DNA of 64,000 nt, taken from NCBI GenBank assembly GCA_946811695.1, contig OX328123.1:125413896-125477895 (forward strand), read 5' to 3'. The position numbers and the translations under genes were made by a program. Of this stretch, positions 33,145 to 44,724 are shown one piece after another; within the stretch, counting starts at the first letter, position 1, and every line of letters starts with the position of its first letter. Below the pieces are notes generated by a model, which had not been told where the DNA came from, searched no databases, and worked only from the letters and a program-made list of their open reading frames with translations. The stretch comes from Gonocerus acuteangulatus (Eukaryota > Arthropoda > Insecta > Hemiptera > Coreidae).

Positions 33145-33429
33145 AAAAGAGGATATGTTCAATTTTAAAATGGCTCCCTTTGGTTTCAAAAACAGACAAC
33201 TCCATGACTTGGTTTCAAACATGGACAACTCCACTATTTAAAGTGTAATTACGGCCTTAATACCCATATAATTTTGTAATGCCTTTGAAAATATGTTTCT
33301 GGGACCTATAAGAATAACATATAAAAAAATCACCATGATACTGACATCAATATAGTAGATATGTTTTTTTGCCTCTCCTGTAAAAAAAGCAAAAGTGGAA
33401 ATGTCCAACTTTGATACTAGGCTCCTCAT

Positions 33430-33682
33430 TTGTGTATAAGCAAAAATTCACTATAACAGTAATAATAAGAACACGTGGAAGAAATTTGGAAGAACCTAAA
33501 AAACCTATTCAAGATGATATTACCTAAAAAAGGATCGAATGACCTGGACATACCTAATCTTTGAAATAGAAAAAAACAATACAATGAACTCGTTTCCTCG
33601 ATCAAACAAATGTTCTTTAACCTCGTGGTCTGTAGGTACACAATGTTTATATCATGTTTTGTTTTTGTATCAAATAAACAGT

Positions 33683-33715
<33 letters not shown>

Positions 33716-34910
33716 GGTTCTGTTGCTTCCACCAGAACCCATTTTAACAAGCTGGGGAAAAAAATAAAAACAGTTGTTGACGCTTTGGATATGAATGAAG
33801 CAGCTGCCATTTCTAAGGCTTCGATCTTCCTCCAGACCAACTAGATTCGTGGTGCACTCGCATTCCTCAGAGCACATTCCACAGATCTTCGATATCTCAT
33901 TGGAAAATTGGAATCGTCAACACTGGAGCTAAAAGATGCGATGAAATGCTCCCCTAAGACGTCTTGTGACGTAAGCGGGCGTATCTTTATCATTCTGGGC
34001 TTTCAAGAGAGTTCTCGAAGACTACAGGAAGAATTTAACCGCCTAAAACCTGGGCACCTACACGGGAATTTACTGTAACAAGGGGTAATACCTATTTGAG
34101 TTCCATATTTTCCCTTTTAAATTTTTCCAAGATTTAATTATTTGGTTTTTAACATATTTAAGGACCTTTGTATAGGAGGTGAAATTCTTCCTGATGTTCG
34201 TTAGAAGTTGAAACACTTTAGCAGAGAAACTTAGGAATTCTTTTACATATTTGTTTTGTTTTATGTTCTTATTTATTTTTTTATTAATGTATGTTTTATT
34301 AAATAACTTTATTTATTTATTTTTTAACATTGCTTTATGTAAAAAAGTATTTTATTTATGTAAATTTCATTAACTTTTTTTTTTAAATTTAATATTTTGT
34401 TGAATTTTTGGAGTACTTATTCTTTTTTTAAAATATTTATTCATATTTCCGTTTTATTTTTATTTTCTCATATTTTATCCCCTTCTCAATATACTATTCT
34501 ATAAAATAACGTTATTTGTTGTTTATTTTTATGTCACTATATATGTACTTAATTTATCAAATATAAACTAATCAAAATTATTAATGATAAATTATAATAG
34601 GTTGAACTACTTTTTTTAACCTATTAAAACATTTTTATCACCTAAAAAAACCTAAAATGGATTTTTAAATAAAAACTAAAAAGACCTATTTTTTGAACGA
34701 ATTAAAACATTTTTATCACCTAAAAAAACCTAAAAGGGTTTTTTAAATAAAAACCTAGAAAGACCTATTATGCCTGTTGCAAAACCCTAATTGGGTGCTT
34801 ATTTTATCCTAAATATCCGGCCCCTAGTAATAACGATTCATTTCGCCTGACTGCTGACTGGATGTTGTTCTGCAGGACTTGCTTGTTATGCTGGTTTCGC
34901 GCCAGATTTA
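33430..34910. other. Unassigned sequence with a poly(A) LINE-like tail
   Basis: A 24-base A run at about 33691 follows AAATAAACAGTTAAATTT and may end a retroposon read on the plus strand. 33720-34080 is GC-richer without a supported frame. 34610-34770 holds an imperfect direct repeat of about 80 bp around TTTTATCACCTAAAAAAACC. No gene was found. Confidence 0.45.
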
Positions 34911-35595
34911 GGGGCACCTACACTGGACCCGTTCCGATCCGATCCAATAGCCACCGACTGTCGGGAGAAAAACGAACACATGCCTACACTGGTCTCGACC
35001 CGACCCGATTCGACCCAATCCTATGGCCACCGATTCTTGACCATTCAAACATGTTTGTTTCTAGACCGATATCGGACCGACGAAGCAAATAACGCCAACC
35101 CACATATTGTGTTTCAAAAAGGCCTACAGGTTCTAAATCTTAACCGATTTCAATGCATTTTTTTTTTTTTTTTAATCAAAGGAAATAACATTTAGAACCA
35201 CTTTGTCAATCCACATTTTTGTTTTTCGTTTCCCTTGTTGCGTGGAGAGATGTTTATACCCATCCAACGTCTATAACCTTCCAATGTTTATAACCTTCAA
35301 ATGTTTATAACCTTCCAATGCTTATAACCTTCTAGCCACATTTCTTATAAATAATTTTAAAATAAGAATACCAATACTTCTCTTACCTCCAACATTCAAC
35401 TTAATCGAAGGTTTCTATGCTTATCACTCATTTTCACTTTACTACGAGATCATTACTGACTAGCTGTGACTAAATCGGATCGGATCGGGTCGAGCCAAAT
35501 TAGGCTCTCGCGTCGGCCGCTGCGGGCCGTTGTCGATTAAACGAAATCGGACCGGATCGGATCGGGAGAAATACGGGTCCAATGTAGGTGCAGCC
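34911..35595. mobile_element. PIF/Harbinger-like MITE
   Basis: The left end GGGGCACCTACACTGGACCC and the right end GGGTCCAATGTAGGTGCAGCC are inverted repeats, extended by GATCCGATCC-type subterminal repeats. TTA flanks both sides (34908-34910, 35596-35598), the 3-bp target typical of Harbinger. The 685-bp interior has no transposase. Confidence 0.8.
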
Positions 35596-35635
35596 TTAGA
35601 CTTGTGTACTACATTATAATTCAATTCGTCATTTA

Positions 35636-35782
35636 GTAAGGCCCGGTGCACACTGAAGAAACTGGTTTCGTGTAACTCAAGTTGCTCTCAACTCGTAAAT
35701 AAAAAAAACATAGGCTCGTGTACCCAGAGTTTCATGAAACTGTAAGCCCGGTCCACACTGAAGAAACCGATTTCATGAAACT

Positions 35783-35840
<58 letters not shown>

Positions 35841-35860
35841 TACATATATATGCAAGAGTG
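35636..35860. repeat. GGCCCGGTxCACACTGAAG repeats and (TA)n
   Basis: TAAGGCCCGGTGCACACTG (35638) and TAAGCCCGGTCCACACTG (35743) are direct copies, each followed by AAGAAACxGxTTTC. They resemble MITE ends but no inverted partner was found. (TA)n at 35783-35837. Confidence 0.5.
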
Positions 35861-37465
35861 AATATTTGATAACAATTCTTTAGAAAGTTGTATATCTGCA
35901 TTTATAATTTTAGATGAAGCTTTGTGGATACTTAGTATTTAATCATTAATGGTTCATTAAATTTTAACTATTAAAATGTAGTATTTATTCAATTGGTGAA
36001 GTGACAAGATAGAATTTTGACCTTTGGAATAGAATTTTGCCCTCACCTCCCCTGAGATAATAATCTATTCCCCCTAAGGTACCCTAAAGTGTCATCCCCT
36101 TCTCCCCTTTATTTCCAAACGGACTAACGAGTTTTCAGCGAGCTCTCCCTACGCGCCATGAATATGTGAATTGTATTCAGGATAGGATCACAATGTAAAT
36201 ATTTAAAACAGTTTTCCTCTCTTCCACCATTTGTCATCCGAGAGATGGATGAGTTTCAACCTTGTGTATTTGTTATAATTATTTTGGTTCCGTCCAATAC
36301 TAAATTACGTTTTTTTTTGTTTTTTTTTTCGTTTTTTTTTCAGGAAAAATTCGTTATAAATATATAATGATTGCAATGAATTTATTAATAATTTATTCAT
36401 TCATTGTTACAATTGGAAGAAAAGTTATAATTAATTTATTTATTTTACTTCAAGCGATATCCCATTCAAATATTCCAAACAGCCTATCGCGCAATAAATA
36501 TTTTATTACATTTCATTTCACAGAAATGGTGATACTAAAATATTTCTGATTTCTGGGTCATTAGCTTCCCATTCGTTATCCCTGTAAACCGTTCCGATTC
36601 CATTTCCCTTCGTGTTAATAATATGGAGTTCTTTGGAAATGGTTTCCTAAAAATAATTACATATTCATTTTCATGGTGATACCATCGGCATAAGGTTATC
36701 TTTATCGTAAAATACCACGAGGTTGATGATTTTCTAAAACAAAAGAATGTACATGTAAATGTGTGTTCATTCATATTGAAACAATCGTTTTTACATTTTT
36801 ATTATTAGATGAAAATATTATCTGTCCAACTTATTGATTTTGCTTAGCGTAATTCAATATAATTCCCAAGATGTCGGGGCTGTTTGTATCAACGCCTGAA
36901 CATGTTTTGTGAGAAATGCATTAGGCTTTCGAAAAGTGCGCGCTCCGCTTCGAAACATTAAAGAAAATATATGAAAAGATCGAAACATCTTAGGTCTGTT
37001 GATATCTTTTTTGCAGGAAAATGGGGTCTCCAATTGTGCGTAACGGATGACGTAAAAAAGTAAGTGAAGTTACCTCATTGGTTACGTGACTGAAAATTTG
37101 GCGGGAAATTAAATTCGCGGGTAGGCGGGGATGGGATTTTGGCGACTAAATATTACCAATATTTCAGACAAGCAGCAACGGTTATTGTTAATCCAAAATG
37201 TATTACAAGAAATGAAAAACTTGTTTTATTAACTTCTCAAATGACATTTTTCTTTGTACCACCTCTAATCCAATAGTAAAGCTCATTTCAGCGTTAGCAT
37301 TGTACACTAATGTATTTATATTATGTAATAAATAGAAGCAAACTTTAGTCGATTATGCATACAAAAAAAAAATCATTAAGTAATCTGGCAAATCGAAAGA
37401 AGGTATTTTTCTTGAGTAGGGAGAATGGCAATGAGTATAATCCCAAATTAACATAATCTACTATA
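35861..37465. other. Unassigned AT-rich sequence
   Basis: Short unremarkable frames (36367, 36535) show no domain. No repeat termini found. A T-rich tract lies at 36310-36342. Confidence 0.4.
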
Positions 37466-39404
37466 CAGGGGGGGGGACTTTAGGCGTTTATTCTACATAT
37501 AATTTGTAGTTCAGAGACGCAGAAATGAGCGTTCTATCTCAACATGCGGAGGAGCTACTCAAACTTTTGTCTTTTTTTAAAAACTACTGGCTTTCCTAAA
37601 GAAAACCTGAGTTTTCGGAATTTCTGATCAATGCATCGTAAATTTTTAGAATCTACATTAAATTTCCAATAAGAAACACCCGTTATTGAAATATTACCTT
37701 GTAAATTAAGAGCCATATTCAAAGGCATATAGATGAGAACGTTTAATATTAGTTTTTTTATTAAATTATTCAATATTTTCTTAATCAGCTATTTTTAGAC
37801 TTAGAGGTTTGCCTCCGCCTCAAAAGTTGCATTATTTAATAAGCTTCAAAATGGTACCTCGCAGTTTTAGAAACAAATCTATTTCAATCTATTTTTTTCT
37901 GATTTTTAAGTCAAAACCAATAAATGTGCTTCAGCGTAAATTAGCCATTCTAAACAAAGTCTTTCATTTCACACGATTACGGCGATGTCCCATCCTTCCC
38001 AAACTACATGACGTTTAGTGCACAATCCCCTTCTACCAAATAACAACTCACTCTGGTTTTAAATGGATGGTTGCCCAGCTCATAGTGGAAGAGTAGTGAC
38101 GGAATGGTTGAAGAGTGAATTCCCTGAAGAGTTGAATCGGCCACTTTGGACCAGTTAGTTTGCCTCCTGATCTGAATCCTCTAGATTTCCATGTATCGAG
38201 AACATTGAAGAGTAGAGTGTACTCAGAGCCCGAGACAACGAAGGAGGAACTCATCAACAGGAACTAGGAGCAGTGCCAGTTCACGACAACTCAAAGACAA
38301 GACGTCCTCCTTAATGCCGTGGATTCAGTTAGATGTTAAGCTTATATTTGTAGATATTTTGAAGATCTACTGGAGAAATAGTTATTAGTCCACAGGGATG
38401 AACATTTTTCCTTCAACCATAGATTTCTGCAGATTTTTCCTAGGAAAACGACGTAACATTTTAAGCAACTTATGGGGGTGCCTTTCATTTAATTTTTTTT
38501 TTTCGCTTTTTATCTACAGGAGAGTGTTTTTGGTATACAATTTTAAATTATTGTAATGTATAACCCAGTTCACTTATAAGCAGAAATTTAATTAAATAGA
38601 ATAAAATCAATATTACAAAGACCCTCAAGGCATAACCATTCATGTATTCATTGTATTTTCAATAATGGTATTTATTACCAATATGTCCTTCAAAATTCTT
38701 TTACCCTTGATTCCGACTTGTCCTCCAATCCTTATTCAGAGCAAAAAATGTGTGTACGTAGTGTGGGAACGGTTATGAAGTTTAATGTTCAGCCATTCCG
38801 TCACCACTCCTCCATTATCAGCTGGTCAACCATCCATTGGGCTTGTGTTACGTAGTTTGGGAAGGATGGGACATCGCCGTAATCGTGTGAAATGAAAGAC
38901 TTTGTTTAGAATGGCTAATTTACGCTGAAGCACATTTATTGGTTTTGACTTAAAAATCAGAGAAAAATAGATTGAAATAGATTTGTTTCTAAAACTACGA
39001 GGTACCATTTTCAAGCTTATTAAATAATGCAACGTTTGAGGCGGAGGCAAACCTCTAAGTCTAAAAATAGCTGACTAAGAAAATATTGAATAATTTAATA
39101 AAAAACTAATAGTAAACGTTCTCACCTATATGCCTTTGAATATAGCTCTTAATTTACATGGTAATATTTCAATAACGGGTGTTTCTTATTGGAAATTCAA
39201 TGTAGATTCTTAAAATGTGGTCTTTATTTACGATGCATTAATCGGAAATTCCGAAAACTCAGTTTTTCTTTACAAAAGCCAGTAGTTTTTAAAAAAGACA
39301 AAAGATTGCGTAGCTCCTCTACATTTTCAGATAGAACGCTCATTTTTGCGCCGGGATGGAGAGTAAACCCCTAAAGTTATGACATCTCAGTGTAGGACAC
39401 CCTG
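37466..39404. mobile_element. mariner-like element with ~600-bp inverted repeats
   Basis: TA flanks (37464-37465 and 39405-39406) surround ends CAGGGGG...GACTTTAGG and GTGTAGGACACCCTG. The terminal inverted repeats run from 37466 to about 38115 and from about 38780 to 39404, far longer than the usual 20-250 bp. Both arms share a near-identical 60-codon pseudo-frame, which is a consequence of the inversion. The middle (38085-38330) keeps transposase traces. Confidence 0.8.
38070..38335 (+). pseudogene. mariner-like transposase C-terminal remnant
   Basis: In mixed frames it reads MDGCPAHSGRVVTEWLKSEF (second catalytic Asp block), then LPPDLNPLDFHV (third Asp block, usual WPPQSPDLNPLDFxVW) and LKSRVYSEPETTKEELINR. 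Frame breaks at about 38155 and elsewhere make it non-functional. The N-terminal half is absent because the inverted arm begins there. Confidence 0.7.
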
Positions 39405-39407
39405 TAT

Positions 39408-39740
39408 ATTTGTCAAATACCACTCACTCTCTCACTCACTTACCGACTCACTGACCTATCATCGCCCAGCCCAAACCACTCGACAGAAAAATTAGAAATT
39501 TTGCATGGAAACTCCCTATCGAACGTAGACAACGCTAAGAAAGGATTTTTTGATATTCGAGTTTTTAAGTATTTTTAGAGGGGATTAAAGTTTTAGTTTC
39601 AAGTTAGAGCATGCACGCCTAGGCAGCATGCGTTGCTAGGACGATAACAGAACAGCTGTTACTGTACTTTATTTATTTCATAGTATTATTTGGTTAATTT
39701 AAATTATGATAGCAGACCTTGAATTACTAGAAATAAACTT
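39408..39740 (+). repeat. Helitron-like repeat fragment
   Basis: Plus-strand copy of the segment at 27206-27515: TTTGTCAAATACCACTCACT, CCCAGCCCAAACCACTCGAC, TTTGCATGGAAACTCCC, CGCTAAGAAAGGATTTTTTG, and TGCGTTGCTAGGACGATAAC. It abuts the end of the mariner-like element and was later split from its continuation at 41371 by the Penelope insertion. Confidence 0.6.
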
Positions 39741-39778
39741 CAATATGATTTTGTTTTAAAAAAATCTATATTTCGGAG

Positions 39779-40756
39779 TTTCCCCATGACATCTCATTCA
39801 TCTGCAAATACGTAGATGATCTTTTACTGATGATTAACCCAAACAGACTAACAGACATACTTACCTGTTTCAATTCCTTTTACCCTAGGCTTCAATTCAC
39901 AGTCGAAATAGAACAGGACAGACAGCTTCCATACTTGGACATCTTACTAATTAGACAGACTGACGGTACTATTATTACTGACTGGTACACCAAACCCACA
40001 TACTCGGGACGGTTACTTAATTTTCATTCATCCAATCCTTACCACCTCAAGATTAATGTAGCCAGAAAACTCCTTCGCCGAGTCCTCTCCCTATCCCATG
40101 CTTCCTTCCACAAGAAAAATATTAATATCGCCTCAGATATATTGGCACGCAACCAATTTCCCCCCAACCTCATAAAATCCCTTGTTAAAAAAGTAAAATC
40201 CCAACCTGCCAACACTATCACTCCCAATTCTTCCCTAACTCCCAGTTCCCAAATGTTCCGATCTCTACCATTTACACCTGGGCTGACTGATAAACTTACA
40301 AAGACAATAAAAAAATCCTACCCTTCCCTAAATTTTGGTTTAAAAACTACCAACAAACTCAAAACCCTCTATACCAAACTCAAAGATCCCATCCCTTTTG
40401 AACAAACCACCCGTTGTGTTTACCAAGTCCCTTGCCAAACCCCTTCCTGTAATGGTGTATACATAGGAGAAACCATAAATGACATTCACTCACGTCTTAC
40501 ACAACATAAACGAACCATCACTAATAAAGAAATAGATAAATCTGCACTTGCAAAACACGCCATTACACAAAAACACACTTTTAACTTCGACGACACGAAA
40601 ATTCTTTCTACACAACGAAACAAAAAAAGACTACAGATCTCGAAATGTGTACACATAAACTTAAAAAAAAACAATATAAACTACAAAACTGACCAACAAG
40701 GCATTTCTCCTATGTACGCTAATATTTTCCAAATACTTTCCCGACCTCCCACCTAG
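39779..40756 (+). CDS. Penelope RT C-terminus plus GIY-YIG endonuclease
   Basis: A continuous frame without stops from the junction to TAG at 40754-40756; the first ATG is at 39830 and gives 308 residues, but the natural start lies upstream in the lost part. Before that ATG is ICKYVDDLLL, holding the catalytic YVDD of the reverse transcriptase, then QLPYLDILLIR. The Penelope linker follows. The GIY-YIG nuclease begins at about residue 196 (CVYQVPC..C), with GVYIGE at 209-214, Arg222 and His226 in SRLTQHKR, and a cysteine pair CQTPSC typical of Penelope. Usual full length is over 800 residues. The intact frame suggests a young copy. Confidence 0.9.
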   Translation, partial: FPHDISFICKYVDDLLLMINPNRLTDILTCFNSFYPRLQFTVEIEQDRQLPYLDILLIRQTDGTIITDWYTKPTYSGRLLNFHSSNPYHLKINVARKLLRRVLSLSHASFHKKNINIASDILARNQFPPNLIKSLVKKVKSQPANTITPNSSLTPSSQMFRSLPFTPGLTDKLTKTIKKSYPSLNFGLKTTNKLKTLYTKLKDPIPFEQTTRCVYQVPCQTPSCNGVYIGETINDIHSRLTQHKRTITNKEIDKSALAKHAITQKHTFNFDDTKILSTQRNKKRLQISKCVHINLKKNNINYKTDQQGISPMYANIFQILSRPPT

Positions 40757-41212
40757 ATTTTTACCATGCCCCTTGGGTATCCTTCCATTAACACCTCTTT
40801 CTCCTTTCCTGTCATAAACATGCCTTTTGATCCTTACCGACAGTTCTCCCACCACCTGCTGTTTCCAGCTACATATACCCCAGTAGATTCCTTTTTCCTT
40901 AGACACTTTCACAATGGTTACTTAATTGCCTACCTTGGCATTTCCATTGGTATGTAGTATCTTATTTCTTTGTAAAATTAATTAATGTTACTATTAGCTA
41001 CTATGTTTGTCATTGGTATGTAGTTTCTTATTTCTTTGCAAAATCAATTAATGTTACTAATTACTATTAAAATCAATTATTGTACCTATTTACTTTTTCA
41101 TTCTACTCATTCTAAGAATTTAAGACGATATGTTCTTTTATTATTTAGTTCTGTTACCTATCACAATTTTTTTTGTTTTTGTATTAATTTCTTTTTTTTT
41201 TTGTCATTTTAG

Positions 41213-41249
41213 CTGACGAAGGCTACCAATGAGTAGCCGAAACGTCCGA
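41213..41249 (+). ncRNA. Hammerhead-like motif in Penelope terminal repeat
   Basis: CTGACGA (41213-41219), a perfect 6-bp stem GGCTAC/GTAGCC (41221-41226, 41233-41238) with loop CAATGA, then GAAA (41239-41242) and CGTCCG. This fits the hammerhead order CUGANGA, stem II, GAAA, short stem III. One unpaired A (41220) precedes stem II. The expected UH cleavage site is GAA here but GTA in the related copy at 57266. No convincing stem I was found, so activity is doubtful. Confidence 0.45.
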
Positions 41250-41370
41250 AATATAGATTTTTTTACAACAAAATAATATTGAGGAGGTTTATTTAGCCGA
41301 ATCCCAACCATTCCATCTTTACTTATCACCTCGACGGCTAACTATCTAATCATCATGGTAGAAATAAACT

Positions 41371-41560
41371 GTGATTTTGTCAGTCATAGAGTTTACGCCC
41401 TGGTGATGGTCCATCCGAGGCAATAATATCCCAAACCACTTGACACAAAAATGTGCAATTTTGCATGGACAATCCGTTTAGAATGTAAACACTCGCTAAG
41501 AAATTTTTTTTTGAGATTCAAATGCTTAAGTACTTTTAGAGGGGTTTGAATTATTAAGAA
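41371..41560 (+). repeat. Helitron-like repeat fragment
   Basis: Contains CCCAAACCACTTGACACAAA, TTTGCATGGACAATCC and CACTCGCTAAGAAATTTTTT, diverged from the copy at 39408. It looks like an older copy of the same family. Confidence 0.55.
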
Positions 41561-41565
41561 GTTCC

Positions 41566-41960
41566 TCATCGGCTCAAAAACGGTCCGATTTTGATGACAT
41601 TTGGTACAAAAATCTTTCTTCTCATTTGAAAGGTCAAGTTCATTAACCAGCTGAATCCGTTTACTGGGACATGGTTTTTGGAGGAAAATTTGCGCGAAAA
41701 AATCGGAACGCTTACATTTTCATGTACGCTTGCAGGTACTCGTTATATAGGGTCCTTAACGTAGCAAAACGAATGAAACCATTTTTAAAGCGATTTTTGT
41801 AACCGTTTACGAGAAAAATTGATAGAAATACATTTCCAAACTAATTTTCTGTTTGGGTATTCAGAAAAGATGATTGGTTCACTTGAAACTTGTACAAGGT
41901 ATTTGAAATTCATCTAATCTAAGATATTTAAACTTTGGTATGGTCTGGAGGTAAGAAATA
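41566..41960 (-). mobile_element. Family H1 fragment, minus
   Basis: Reverse of the H1 3' half: GGTCCGATTTTGATGACATT, TTTGAAAGGTCAAGTTCATT, GCGCGAAAAAATCGGAACG, AACGAATGAAACCATTTTTA. No (TA)n or terminal hairpin. Confidence 0.7.
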
Positions 41961-42308
41961 CATGGAAAAAAGATTGTATTAATAATGATTCTATCACTTT
42001 TCTCATGGTTGCTAATGGTGATATTAAAAATATTATCAGAAAATAAAAATTAAAAAACAATATATATTTTTTAATAAAAATCATAGAATACATATTTACG
42101 AGTAAAACTAGATAATTTAAAGTTAGTTTACTTTGTATTTTTGGGTCAAGCAATTTTTCAGGGGGGTTTCATAAGTTTAGTTTTCTTAAATGTTGGCTAT
42201 TTATTAAGTTTATATAATCATGTTTATCATTAAATTAATATTTAAAATATTTACATTTAGAGCACCAAAATTAATATTTAATACGACTAAATTCTATTCT
42301 ATACATTT

Positions 42309-42369
<61 letters not shown>

Positions 42370-43461
42370 TTCATAAGTTTCGATGACTCGAAAGCCTGCA
42401 TTAGGTCAAGCAGTAGGATCGAATAAAATCTGTAATAAAAATTAATTTTAGAATTTATTTCAATATAGATAAAATGTTAGTTTATCTGGTGTTACAAAAG
42501 CATTAAATAGGAATGACCAGTGTTGTCTCTGGAAGATAAGTTGCAGAATAAAGAAATGTGTGAATTATTCTTGAAAGAATTCTATTTCTCGAACTCAATT
42601 TACTTAGGGATTCCCGTCGCCCATAGAGTAAATAAATTGTGTCTAAAAAAAAGGGCAGAAAGAGCAACTGTGTTAAGTAAAAAGATAGCTGACTAAATTG
42701 AATTGTAAGAAATAGAGGTGGAAAGAGAGAGAAGCAGAGAAATAGAGTTGTTTTCCAAGATTGGAAATGGCGGAGGTAAAGGAGCAGAGATTCCAGGCGT
42801 GCTTTACTCGAAGGAATGCACAGAGAGGAATAGGAAAAACTGCATTACTCTTCCTCTCTTACTCGGGGATACACTAGGCGCAGTTACATTTGAATACAGA
42901 TGGGTGCATGAAAATACTCTTGTCCTTCTAACAACATTTTCTGAATTCCTTTAACATTTGGGAATGTTTTTCGGTTTTCATCACATATTTCAAGTAAATC
43001 TTATTCCTAATAGGTGCAAACAACTCCATTCTTTACTTCTTCATAGGAGCAAACAAGTGCATTCTCCATTTCTCCATAGTTGCACACAACTTCAATCTCT
43101 GCTTCTCGGCAGCTGCAAAGAACTTCCCATTTAAATAATTAATAAATTCTTAAACGTATTTAAAGTTTATTATTTGCGCTACTGGAATCAATCCCTGATT
43201 ATAATTTCGAGCTTCAAATATGGCCGAAGAAAGTTCTTTATTTAATTTTTTTACTAGGTATATTTATTTTCTGTAAACAGTAGTGCTTCATACGTTTTTA
43301 TTCAGTATTTATAAACACAGTTCTACGTTTTTATTCAGTATTTATAAACACAGTTCTACGTTTATGATTACATGTTTATTTAACTAGTAAATTTGTATAT
43401 TGTTTTCCCCTGAAATATCTATAAAATGGATTTATGAGCATGATGTGCTACAAGGATTCAT
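41961..43461. other. Unassigned AT-rich sequence with (TA)n
   Basis: (TA)n at 42311-42359 followed by (CA)n. A 78-codon plus frame at 42718 starts with ERERSREIE in a purine-rich stretch; no domain is recognised. A 35-bp direct duplication (ACGTTTTTATTCAGTATTTA) lies at 43292-43362, and GCAAACAACTCCATTC-like repeats at 43015-43125. Confidence 0.45.
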
Positions 43462-43552
43462 TTTTTTTTTAACCGCGCATCTTCGGCGGGGATCGAACCC
43501 ACAATCTCCCGCTTATGAATCTAAGGCGCTAGCCACTAGACCACGGGAGACC
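43462..43552 (-). mobile_element. tRNA-derived SINE, internally deleted
   Basis: The tRNA-like head (GGTCTCCCGTGGTCTAGTGG, GGGTTCGATCCCC) is joined directly to the last bases of the tail (GATGCGCGGTTAAAA). The ~90-bp body is missing. Possible short TSD TTCATTTT. Confidence 0.8.
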
Positions 43553-44667
43553 CCTCTTTTTTTCATTTTAAAATTAAGTTGCTCTTTCTCTAGGTAGTTT
43601 TAGCGTGTTTTCTCAATTTCAACAGGGAAAAACGTACATATGACCTCAACTGAATAAAGCAAACCATTTCAAGGCGATATTTTTGATAAAATTCGAAAAA
43701 ACTACAATTTAAGTTCTTCTTCAAATTCATGCGCAAATTAATTTGTTTTATTATTATTTTAAATGATTGCATTTAAGTATTATATTATTGTTTTTAATAT
43801 TATATATAGGGAACGGATGTTATTTTACTTACATATTTTTTTCTGATTCTTAAATCGTAATTGTTAATGAAATTCTGCGCGTTTAAAGTCATTTTAAAGC
43901 GTTAAAAGGTGAAGAGCTAGGCGTTTTCTGCCCTTAAACACCCAAACCGACCCAGTGAGTGAACTGAGACCCTCGAAAGCGCGAAAAGTTCCTCCCACAA
44001 ATTGTGTAGGACATTTTAAAACAGGATCTCAGAAACTCTTTGAACACTGTAGAGAAGGTAAATTATTTACGTATCTGTCAAAGAACTACAAGTTTTACCA
44101 TATTGTGGATCAGGGAATGAAGGTATTTCGAAATATTTCAATCTAGAAGTTACGGTTATATTATATATTACGTAAAAACTTAGTGCTACAGATATAATAA
44201 TATCAAATGATTCTTCCTACCGCCAGAAATATGAAACTACATAAGTGACTTCCATTTTGGACAAAGTAGGCACATAATATCCTGGTCTTTTGCCGGAATA
44301 TATTCGCGGAATATTTAATTTTTTTTGTATTTTAAGTATAAAAAAATCGAAAAATCCATGTTTTTTTTTACTTCATTCGCTCATAACTCCGAAAGTATCT
44401 TAGAATCACGGATAAGCAAAATACTAATAAGTATGAAACAAAGGGTAAAAAATAGAACTATTTTATATTATATTTTTCGGAAGCTTAAACTGCATTTAAG
44501 ACTTCCATATTTTCAGTAAACAATTTAGATTACGAAATAAAACAACCCATCAAATGTTTAAATCGGTTTTATACTTTTGGCATAATATTTATGCAATTGA
44601 GGTATCAGCGAGAAAGTTAAGGTTTCTCAAATTGTTACAAATCGAAAATGAATGCTTTATCTATTTG

Positions 44668-44668
<1 letters not shown>
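43553..44668. other. Unassigned AT-rich sequence
   Basis: Frames at 43590, 43955 and 44325 carry no recognised domain. No termini found. Confidence 0.4.

Positions 44669-44724
<56 letters not shown>

Larger units (their letters stand above)
31297..33429. mobile_element. Unclassified DNA transposon with inverted ends
   Basis: The left end GAGGAGCTTGGTATCAAAG and the right end CTTTGATACTAGGCTCCTC are inverted repeats. Subterminal motifs GACAACTCC and TTGGTTTCAAA repeat on both sides (31493, 33183, 33212). Bases ATTT lie on both flanks, which may be a 4-bp TSD or chance. A retroposon is inserted at 32977. Superfamily not determined. Confidence 0.6.
39740..41358 (+). mobile_element. Penelope-like element, 5'-truncated
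   Basis: Flanked by the 12-bp TSD TAGAAATAAACT at 39728-39739 and 41359-41370. It begins with about 34 bp of its own terminal repeat in reverse (39745-39778, complement of about 41248-41281). It continues into the C-terminal half of the reverse transcriptase and the GIY-YIG endonuclease, and ends with a terminal repeat carrying a hammerhead-like motif. Reversed terminal repeat at a truncated 5' end is a known Penelope arrangement. Confidence 0.9.

Noticed and set aside
37809..39050. Two homologous 70-codon frames as a gene pair
   Set aside because: They are the same sequence in the two inverted arms of the mariner-like element.
42718..42954. 78-codon frame starting in a purine-rich stretch
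   Set aside because: No recognisable domain, no supporting splice or promoter context, and composition typical of the surroundings.
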